The translations under genes were made by a program, and so were the position numbers. From contig UESW01004556.1 in assembly GCA_900491605.1 (NCBI GenBank), positions 666,917 through 730,916 of the forward strand: 64,000 nucleotides of DNA, written 5' to 3'. Of the stretch, positions 56,907 through 64,000 are shown piece by piece (within the stretch, counting starts at the first letter, position 1; each line of letters starts with the position of its first letter). The notes beneath the pieces were generated by a model, which was not told the origin of the DNA, searched no databases, and saw nothing but the letters and a program-made list of their open reading frames with translations. This DNA comes from Calamus simplicifolius (taxonomy: Eukaryota; Streptophyta; Magnoliopsida; Arecales; Arecaceae).

Positions 56907-59852
56907 ATGGCGATGAGCCCTGAAGACGTGGCCTCAGAAATCGTCGCTGAGGATTTGGGGAGGATTCATCAGAGGTATGGTCTGCCCATGGATGTGGTTT
57001 TGCGGGTGCCGGGACTTGAAGATAGGGTTACCCGGGACTTGGAGTCTGGAGTATTCGTCTATGAGGACAGTTTTAAGGCGGGTCTTCGTTTCCCTCTCCA
57101 TCCCTTGGTGAAGGAGATCATGACCCACTACAACATCTGTCCATCGATGGTGGCCCCAAACAGTTGGCGGAACATCGTCGGATTTATCTTAATGTGCCAC
57201 CAGATCCAAATCGTTGCGACTCTCCCCCTTTTTCGCACCTGTTATCACCTAACTCCCGGGCGGAAATCGGAGTGGACCTCCATCGGGCCCCGGAGGTCTT
57301 TTAATGTCATTGCGGATAAGCCCTCTTCCATCAAGGGGTGGAAGAGTCGATTTGTGATTGCGGAGGGGAACATCGGTTCCGATTTCCCTCGACGATGGGG
57401 GGAAGTTGCGAGGGATGCGGAGACGCATCCGGCCTTATCGGCGCAGGAGGAGAGGGACCTGGATGTCCTTCGCAATGGACAGACGTTTTCGGCTAACGAC
57501 CTGTTATCGGAGGGAGCTCTCTTTGCAGCCGGGCTCAGCCCTTTGGATCCTCAAGGTGAGTTTCTTTTTGCGTTGCGTATTTTTCCCGATTACTGCGCTT
57601 GGGTTTGAACATGTGAACTCCGGTTTGACAGCCACGAGGTTGGCGTTGTCGAGCCTCTCCAAGAGGAAGAGAGGGAAGCGTCCCGGGGAAGGTAGTGGAG
57701 CGGACAGCGGCCGACCCAAAAAGAGGGGCCACACATCCGCAAAGAGCCCGCCGGACGCTGGAGCAGCCGCTATAGAGGCGCCTGGGGCGAAGGAGGAGGA
57801 TACGGGGAGGGCGGCCGTAGCGCCCGAACCTCTCGTTTTGGAGATTTCCGACAGCTCGGATGAGGCTCCACTGGCTCTCCCGACCGCGTCTCCCATGAAG
57901 GAGGAACCCGCGACGGGTCCAGTGGAGGCGGCCGTAGTAGAGGGGCCCATTGCCCCCGCGGGGTCGCCGCTGGTTCCAGCGGGAGAGGGGAGGGGACAGC
58001 CACAACGGAGGAAGTTCGGGAGTCCGGCAGCAGTGAGGTTGGGCCATCCTCGATGGGTCAAGAGGCGGTTCAGACTGAGACCTCGGGGCAGCCCGCGGAG
58101 GGGCCGCAGGTGGTGGCTACTGGAGAGGGCGCACCGGTGGAAGGAGCGCAACAAAGTGGGGGTCCCACGATCGGGGCCCCCTCGAGGAAGATTTTGGGGA
58201 GGCTGGCGCTTGGGCTGGCTGAGCTATCCGAAGAGGCTCAAGCCAGGGCCCTGACGGAAGAGGCTCGGAGGCTGCAGGCCACTCAGCTGGGGATCGTCCA
58301 GGCCGGTCCCTCAGGCGGGGTCGGTCAACCCAGTAGCTCGGAGGCTAGCATTGACGAGGCGTTTTCCGCCATGATAAGGTCGGTCCTGCATCCGGGTGCG
58401 GGTTCATCGACGGACGAGTTTGCTGACCGGGGGCTGATAGATGCTGCGTTCGGGCAGCAAGGTGTAGCTGAGGTATTCATCTTCTCCCCGCCATAGATAA
58501 TACGACTTTGATGAAGATGACCCGGGACTACGCTTCGAAGGTGAGTTATTTTTTCAGCGCGTCAGACGTTACCCGATGGACTTTGTTGTGGGCGCTTACC
58601 CAGTTTTTGCCTTTGTAGGGGGTTTTGCTTTCCCGGGCGATTTGTTGGCGTCTTAGTTTGGCAACAGGGGCCAGTGTCCAGGCTCGGAGGGAGAGTGTCG
58701 AGCTCCAGTCGCGGCTGAAGGCGTCTGAGCAATTCGGGGAGCTCATGGACACGATGGATAGGAGCTCGAGGGCGGCAAGGGCGGCACACCAAGCTGCCGT
58801 GGACGAGGTGTCCAAGCTGAAGCATAGGGTGGAGGAGTTACAGGGACTCCTGGCGAAGAGCGATGACGCATGCCGGGAGCTGGCCAAGATCAAATCGAAA
58901 CACTCCGCGGAGGTGGTGGCGATGCGGCGGGACACGGCGAGAGTTTGAGCCGGTTGAGGAGAGAGGCCGACGATGAAAGAAAACGCCTGACGAGAATGTT
59001 GGGCGAGGTGGAGGGGAAACTGAAAAGGCGTGATGACGAAATCGCCGAATTGAAGGAGAACGCGAGGTGGCAACAAGGGATAATGACTCGAGTGAATGGC
59101 GAGTTATCGCAAGCTCGCGGAGAGATTGAAGCCGGACGATCGAAAATCAATACCCTACAAGAGAGGGTGGAGTTGGTCGGCGCTGACAGGACGAGGGCCC
59201 GGAGCGAGGCTGAGGAGCTGGCCGGAAGGTTGGCCAGGCGAGAGGGGGAGGTATGTTCTTATTTCACCCCCTTATTTTTCTATTGGTTCCCTGTGATGCC
59301 TGTGATGCCGATTGTTCTTGACTTTTCCAGATGGCGAGGATGGGGTCGGAGATTCAGGCTCTCCAAAGTGCGTTCGCGTCTGCTCGTAATAGGAGCTCGG
59401 AGCTCGAGATACGGTCCAGCGAGCTCGAGGGGCAAAACGCCATCCTGAAGGCCCAGGCTGCTGAGACCGAGAAACGGGCCGCCGAGGCCAACACGCAGTT
59501 CGCCATTCTTCAGGGGAGGCAAGACGCTATGAGAGTAGCTGCATTCCGTCACGGGATGGAAGAGTGCAAGCAGAGGATTCTTAGCGAGCGTCCGGAGTGG
59601 GACCTCTCCTTTCTGAGCATCGAAGGCTCCGATGATGGCGAGTCCGAAGAAGAAGAAGATGAAGATGAATATATCGATGTTTCTGACGCCGAGCTTGGCG
59701 GCGCCCCTGGTCCCAGCAAAGCCGTAGCCTCCGAGGGACAGTCACAAACCGTTACAGAGGGGGTGAAAACATCAGAGAAGGGCGAGCTTAGCCGTGCACC
59801 TGCAGACGTGGCTGAGGGTACTCCCCAAGCCGGTGGGGCTCCTGGCTCTTAG
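56907..59852 (+). pseudogene. PF04195-type (putative gypsy transposon protein) four-exon gene with coiled-coil C-terminus, two frameshifts
   Basis: The ATG at 56907 gives MAMSPEDVASEIVAEDLG. Exon 1 (to 57555) holds the PF04195-like domain: SFKAGLRFPLHPLVKEIMTH, ICPSMVAPNSWRNIVGFILM and RPRRSF-like text. An in-phase intron (57556-57631, GTGAG...ACAG) leads to exon 2 (57632-58540): a basic LSKRKRGKRPGEGSG, a low-complexity acidic/proline linker, a frameshift at about 58000, then KILGRLALGLAELSEEAQAR. Exon 3 (58619-59250) and exon 4 (59331-59852) form a long coiled coil (VSKLKHRVEELQGLLAKSDD; KLKRRDDEIAELKENARWQQ; SELEIRSSELEGQNAILKAQ), with a shift at about 58940, and end with an acidic EEEEDEDEYIDVSD. 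The stop is at 59850. Splice phases agree at all three junctions. About 900 residues if intact. Function is unknown; it is a transposon-associated family, not a host gene. Confidence 0.75.
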
Positions 59853-60019
59853 GGGCCGCTCCTGTATCTTCCCCTTTTAAACATTTGACATTTTGCAGCA
59901 AAGGGATTTCCTGTTTTATCTAAGTGTTTTTCTCGCGTGACTTTGCTGTTGTCTAGTGTTGCCTCGATCGTGAACGACCCATGGCTCGTCAATATCCTTG
60001 GGCCATCCTTAATTTGAGA
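59853..60019 (+). other. Probable 3' UTR of the PF04195-type gene
   Basis: A T-rich stretch follows the stop, with no ORF. No clear AATAAA is seen. Confidence 0.35.
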
Positions 60020-60270
60020 CCAGGAAAATGTATTGGCTCGGGTCGATCGGTAAAATGGGCCGGTCTGGACCGACGAACAAGGTCGGTCGGTTGAGACAAG
60101 TTAGGTCGACTAGGACCGACATACGACATGGGTCGGCTGTGGCCGGCGGATACCATGGGTCGGCAGGGGCCGACGGACAAAAATGGGTCGGCTGGGGCCG
60201 ACAGATGAAGTAGGTCGGCTGGGGCCGACGGACAAAGATGGGTCGGCTGGGGCCGACGGATGAAGTAGGT
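60020..60270. repeat. ~28-bp minisatellite with GTCGGC-TGGG-GCCGAC hairpin
   Basis: About eight units of gggtcggctggggccgacgg plus a variable acaaagat or atgaagta tail. The first units are more diverged. Confidence 0.85.
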
Positions 60271-60813
60271 TCTCGCACTCCCTGCCATCCTGCCAGCGTT
60301 CTGCCATCCCGCAGGCAATTCGGTTTTTCTTTACTATAAGTGGAGATACGGCAGAGTGGGGGTATAAAGCTGTACCAGAGCTTTCCGGAAGGTGCTCCTT
60401 TCCCATGCAGGTCATCTCGTTGCGACGCGCACACAACCGTCCACCATTGGACAGTACCTTTTCAAAGGACGATTTTCTGAGCCCGCCGATTTTCGAAGCG
60501 TCAGCGGACGATTTTCTGCATTTAATGACTGCGATCCGGGATCAGGAAAGGATCTCCGTACGCGTCCTGGTTCGGGCGGTGAGTTCGGCGCGCAGTGGGA
60601 TGCTGCGTTTATCGTGAAAGGCCATGTGGAGACGTGGGACAGGTGTTTGAATCTCGGGACTCACAGCCTGGGTGGCTTTTCCTGGTCCATTTCCGCCTAT
60701 AAAAAGGGGAAAGAGGGGTCTCATCTGGCTATCCCCAAAGTTTCTTTCTCGTTGGAATTTTTACCACACCCGTTTCTCTGTTGCTACGAGTGGAAGGGTC
60801 GACTTTTCCTTTC
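60271..60813 (+). promoter_or_regulatory. Promoter-like region with two TATA boxes
   Basis: TATAAAG at 60363-60369 and TATAAAAA at 60698-60705, the latter in ccgcctataaaaagggg, a strong plant-type context. No gene between them. Confidence 0.45.
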
Positions 60814-61117
60814 ATGGGCTCCTTGCCGCCGGATAGCTGGGGCGACCGGGGAGCAGCTGAAGATGGCTCATCCTTAGGGGACGAGTCTCGGAGATCATAT
60901 GGAGAGCGCACAAGGAGGGGCAGAGATCATATGGAAAGCGCACATATGCGCTTCCGTTGTGGTTTCTGCGGCTCCTGTTCGGAGACGCAGGGTCGGAAGT
61001 GCACGCGGGTCTCCCATGGCTTACTTGAACCTCCCCTCCCTCTCCGATTCTGAACCCTGGGCTCGGCTACCTGGGGAGGGGGCGAGAGCGCCTCGCCCGC
61101 CGACTCCTTGGCCTTGA
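60814..61117 (+). CDS. Possible short ORFs downstream of the 60698 TATA box
   Basis: Two overlapping short frames: 60814-61053 (MGSLPPDSWGDRGAAEDGSS, ending with a Cys-rich CGFCGSCSETQGRKC) and 60899-61117 (MESAQGGAEIIWKAHICASV, then a proline-rich end). A local duplication gagatcatatgga lies at 60893 and 60927. I recognise no family and cannot say which, if either, is translated. Confidence 0.2.
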
Positions 61118-61746
61118 GACATGGCAAGGCGGGGTAGTACCCCTCCGGTTGGGTGGTCTGGGGTGGCCATCCAAATATCCCGGTTGGGCCACCGAGATAT
61201 CGTCCTGACTTGGTGCCAGTCACAGCCATTGGCCCGTGTCGACGGTTTTTATCGGCCCTAACCGACTGGACGGTGTTCCTCTGGCTCGAGGATCGGGCCT
61301 GGAGCATCGCAGATTGGAGCGGTCGCTCGAGCTTTATATTTGCCTTTATTTTATGCATTTCGATGTTCTTGTAACGCCTATGAGGCATTTGTAATCGATC
61401 ATGATCGGCAATAAAGAGAGTTATATTCAATGTTTTAATCTCTATCTTTTCTGGTGCCGAACTCATTGCTATTTGTCATTTGTGAGGCATAAGAGTGTCC
61501 CGCTCGTCCTTAGACGAGGGTCTTATGTTGCCCGAACCAATCGAGGTTCGTGTGCGGCGGTGTAGAGATAGTTCGGCGAAATACACTCCTTGCTTAGGTC
61601 AGGAGTCTGGTATTTTGTGCTCCGCTTTTATCGGAGCTCGGAGTATCGTGAGTCGGCTTTGGCCGAAGTTCGGGGAGCCTGCACCCCTTTTTGTCATGGT
61701 TTAAGGACTTAGTCCCTCGAGATAGTTGAGTTTCGGGGAACGTCTT
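61118..61746 (+). terminator. Probable 3' UTR / polyadenylation region
   Basis: No gene. AATAAA at 61410-61415 in a T-rich context is a candidate poly(A) signal. A degenerate hairpin ctcgtc-ctta-gacgag occurs at about 61503-61518, an early relative of the following array. Confidence 0.35.
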
Positions 61747-62069
61747 ACTTGGATCCGCCAAGGTTCGAAGGATTTCGTAACTCGGCCCTGCCGAGGTTCG
61801 GAGAACTGATAGCTCGGCCCTGCCGAGGTTCGGAGAACTGATAGCTCGGCCCTGCCGAGGTTCGGAGAACTGATAGCTCGGCCTGCCGAGGTTCGGAGAA
61901 CTGATAGCTCGGCCCTGCCGAGGTTCGGAGAACTGATAGCTCGGCCCTGCCGAGGTTCGGAGAACTGGTAGCTCGGCCCTGCCGAGGTTCGGAGAACTGA
62001 TAGCTCGGCCCTGCCGAGGTTCGGAGACTGATAGCTCGGCCCTGCCGAGGTTCGGAGAACTGATAGCTC
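61747..62069. repeat. 32-bp minisatellite with CTCGGC-CCT-GCCGAG hairpin
   Basis: About nine units of gctcggccctgccgaggttc plus ggagaactgata. One unit lacks a C in the loop (about 61878). A T-type variant (cttggatccgccaag) starts the block at about 61748. Confidence 0.92.
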
Positions 62070-62507
62070 GGAGGGAGCGAATCAGTACCGCCGCAGGCTA
62101 CGGCGTCAGGTCTGCGCGGCGCCCAATGGAGGGGGCGCTCGAGCGGAACGGGCGTGTGTTTGTTATGCTTTTACTGGCGATGCTCTTTTCGAGGGGACAG
62201 ATCGCCGATCGAGCGTTGGACTCTGCCCCCATGCGCTTTTCGAGGAAGGGGGCAGTTTTAAGAGGCTTGGGGAAGCGTCGAAAGTATTTACTGCAGGGGG
62301 CGACAGATCGGGAAGACGCTCTGTTTGCACTTTCCGATCTTACTCGGGATAGGGCGCGACTTTCGGGTTCCGTGCGCATTAGAACGGCGACACATGGCAA
62401 ATTTTCATAGGTCGGCGTCCGCGGTACGGCTGATCTGGATACCCTCCTAGCGGGTATAAATATGACCGAGGGGGACTGGATTTGGCCATCCCTCGGTTTT
62501 GAAAAAG
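62070..62507 (+). promoter_or_regulatory. Promoter-like region with TATA box
   Basis: TATAAATA at 62455-62462 lies 46 bp before an ATG (62508). Plus-frame 62126-62410 is open but of no known family and I do not call it. Confidence 0.45.
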
Positions 62508-62802
62508 ATGGCTTCCCAGGCGATCGAGTGAGTTGCGTTCCTCACTTGCTAGCCCGCTGCGCCCGGAGGGGAGATCCATCTCCGTCACTGTCAATGGGGA
62601 GAGCCTGGCGTCGGCCTTCGCGACTAATGAGCGGCTTGCGAGGGTCGCTGAACAATTTTTGGATGTATCTGTTAGGGAGGCGGAGCTTCGCGCCGGATAA
62701 TGGGTCGGCAGGGAGGAGATAGCGTCCCTGCGTCAGCAGTGGCTGACCTGTCGGAGCGCCTGGAGGAACTGTTAGCCTCCGGGAGTGGCTCCGAATTCTG
62801 AT
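62508..62802 (+). pseudogene. Small coiled-coil ORF, interrupted
   Basis: ATG at 62508 gives MASQAIE then a stop, or a GT donor (gatcga|gtgagt). A continuing frame from about 62573 reads SISVTVNGESLASAFATNER, LARVAEQFLDVSVREAELRA, a stop, EEIASLRQQ and, one frame away, AVADLSERLEELLASGSGSE with a stop at about 62800. The heptad-like pattern suggests a short coiled coil of about 90 residues. The family is unknown. It is followed by a T-rich region with a poly(A)-like end (62815-62900). Confidence 0.3.
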
Positions 62803-63235
62803 TTGGGGACTCCCCACTTGCTTTTGCTTCTTATCGTCTCTTTGTAGTTCCCTTTTCATGAATGAATATGGTCTTGTTCATACATGAAGTCCCTTCCTTT
62901 GAGTTTTTATGGCCTTAGGCCCGTGTGACGGATCAGGGGGCCGTCGTGACCCCGTCGTTTTGATGTACTAGCGTAGGCTTTTTGAATGATGGGCTATAGG
63001 GGCGTACCGAAAGATTTCCAGTGGCGGAGAGGGAAATCGCCTAACTCTTCCCGGGACCTTCGGTCGGTTACGCGAGGCTTGATGGCCTTGAGAGTAGATT
63101 TGCCAACGGCGGCTTATTCTCGCACGTCGATGGTTTTTTACTCAACGTGCTCGTCTCAAACCGGACGAAGTCCTTCGGGGACTATCTGGGGCCGTTCGGC
63201 TTTGGTCGAGGCCCATGGGTTCAGACCCTTTTGCC
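62803..63235 (+). other. Spacer, no gene seen
   Basis: A T-rich probable 3' UTR to about 62900, then GC-rich text without frames of interest. Confidence 0.5.
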
Positions 63236-64000
63236 GGGGTTTTAGCCCGAGTGGTTTTTACCTGGCCTTGCCATGGCTCGATGAAACATTTTATTTGGCC
63301 CGCCAAGGTTCGAGACTTTTTACTTGGCCCTGCCAAGGTTCGAAGATTTGTTGCTCGGCCCTGCCGAGGTTCGGAGAATTTGTTTACTTGGCCCTGCCAA
63401 GGTTCGGAGATTTGTTGCTCGGCCCTGCCGAGGTTCGGAGAAATGTTTTACTTGGCCCTGCCAAGGTTCGGAGATTTGTTGCTCGGCCCTGCCGAGGTTC
63501 GGAGACTTTTTTTACTTGGCCCTGCCAAGGTTCGGAGACTTTGTTTTACTTGGCCCTGCCAAGGTTCGAAGACTTTTTACTTGGCCCTGCCAAGGTTCGG
63601 AGATTTGTTGCTCGGCCCTGCCGAGGTTCGGAGAATTTGTTTTACTTGGCCCTGCCAAGGTTCGGAGATTTGTTGCTCGGCCCTGCCGAGGTTCGGAGAA
63701 ATGTTTTACTTGGCCCTGCCAAGGTTCGGAGATTTGTTGCTCGGCCCTGCCGAGGTTCGGAGACTTTGTTTTACTTGGCCCTGCCAAGGTTCGGAGACTT
63801 TGTTTTACTTGGCCCTGCCAAGGTTCGGAGATTTGTTGCTCGGCCCTGCCGAGGTTCGGAGACTTTTTACTTGGCCCTGCCAAGGTTCGGAGATTTGTTG
63901 CTCGGCCCTGCCGAGGTTCGGAGAATTTTACTTGGCCCTGCCAAGGTTCGGAGATTTGTTGCTCGGCCCTGCCGAGGTTCGGAGACTTTATTTTACTTGG
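63236..64000. repeat. Alternating hairpin minisatellite, runs off the window
   Basis: About two dozen ~30-bp units. Two stem types alternate: CTTGGC-CCT-GCCAAG (preceded by tttta) and CTCGGC-CCT-GCCGAG (preceded by tttgttg), each followed by gttcggaga. The array continues past 64000. Confidence 0.92.

Larger units (their letters stand above)
55194..64000 (-). mobile_element. Probable Tat-like Ty3/gypsy element, 3' LTR and long 3' region, continues beyond window
   Basis: GC content rises abruptly at 55194. A TG...CA unit of 1296 bp (55194-56489) reads on the minus strand as an LTR: TGTTGGGGGGTAAAATC to GGCGGCAACCA, preceded on that strand by a purine tract GGGAGTGGAGGGCATG and containing a TATA box in that orientation. 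The 7.5 kb to its right contain no RT or integrase on either strand, but a PF04195-type gene on the plus strand and minisatellites. Plant Tat-lineage elements are known to carry such extra, sometimes antisense, genes and tandem repeats between pol and the 3' LTR. Orientation and lineage are inferences. Confidence 0.5.

Noticed and set aside
57504..58154. Long minus-strand frames opposite the PF04195-type gene (also 58546-59076 and 60927-61466)
   Set aside because: They mirror GC-rich codons of the plus gene, and no gypsy gag, RT or integrase motif is present in them.
62126..62410. A 94-codon plus frame between the hairpin array and the 62455 TATA box
   Set aside because: No family resemblance, located upstream of the TATA box, and matched by an equally long antisense frame in GC-rich DNA.

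Overview
This window is plant nuclear DNA made almost entirely of nested transposable elements. I see no intact single-copy host gene, no rRNA or tRNA gene and no CRISPR array. The evidence is Ty1/copia elements with initiator-Met-tRNA primer sites, En/Spm (CACTA) transposase genes with DUF4216/DUF4218-type domains, a plant L1-type LINE with a zf-RVT and RNase H tail, and a Ty3/gypsy-like region carrying a PF04195-type gene. An angiosperm is certain. A monocot such as a palm is my guess from the style of the elements and is not shown by the sequence.

Layout. 1-7521: minus-strand Sirevirus-like copia element A (5' LTR 6063-7521, PBS, gag, PR, IN, RT, RNase H, then an extra ORF that runs off the window). 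7522-18589: plus-strand remains of a second Sirevirus-like family, B, arranged as internal 3' end - LTR - internal - LTR. A Pack-type CACTA (10226-12534) is nested in it and carries spliced-structure fragments of an alpha-tubulin gene and a GH9 endoglucanase gene. 18590-21314: the 3' half of a CACTA transposon ending in a clear TIR. 21315-21960: unclassified sequence with an 81-bp duplication. 21960-27925: a plus-strand L1-like LINE with broken ORF1 and ORF2. 27926-29268: microsatellites, a duplicated promoter-like segment and CACTA-like subterminal repeats. 29269-47097: a higher-order tandem array. Its 89-bp GATCGATC-rich monomers are interrupted six times by the same ~390-bp piece of an unidentified gene (5' leader plus the first ~70 codons). 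The array is split by copia element C (33154-42733, minus strand, two ~2.0-kb LTRs). 47098-55193: a second, longer CACTA transposon with two decayed transposase genes. 55194-64000: a GC-rich region that looks like the 3' LTR and a very long 3' non-pol region of a minus-strand Tat-like gypsy element. It contains a four-exon PF04195-type gene on the opposite (plus) strand, several TATA boxes and several minisatellites built of hairpins.

How it fits together. Every recognisable polymerase or transposase gene has frameshifts or stops, so the region is a graveyard. Element C is the youngest layer: its LTRs are nearly identical and it splits an array copy. The best candidates for something not yet described are (i) the higher-order array that amplified a captured coding start together with a GATC satellite, (ii) the chimeric tubulin/GH9 Pack-CACTA, and (iii) short perfect or compensated inverted repeats amplified independently in the non-coding parts of four unrelated element families.
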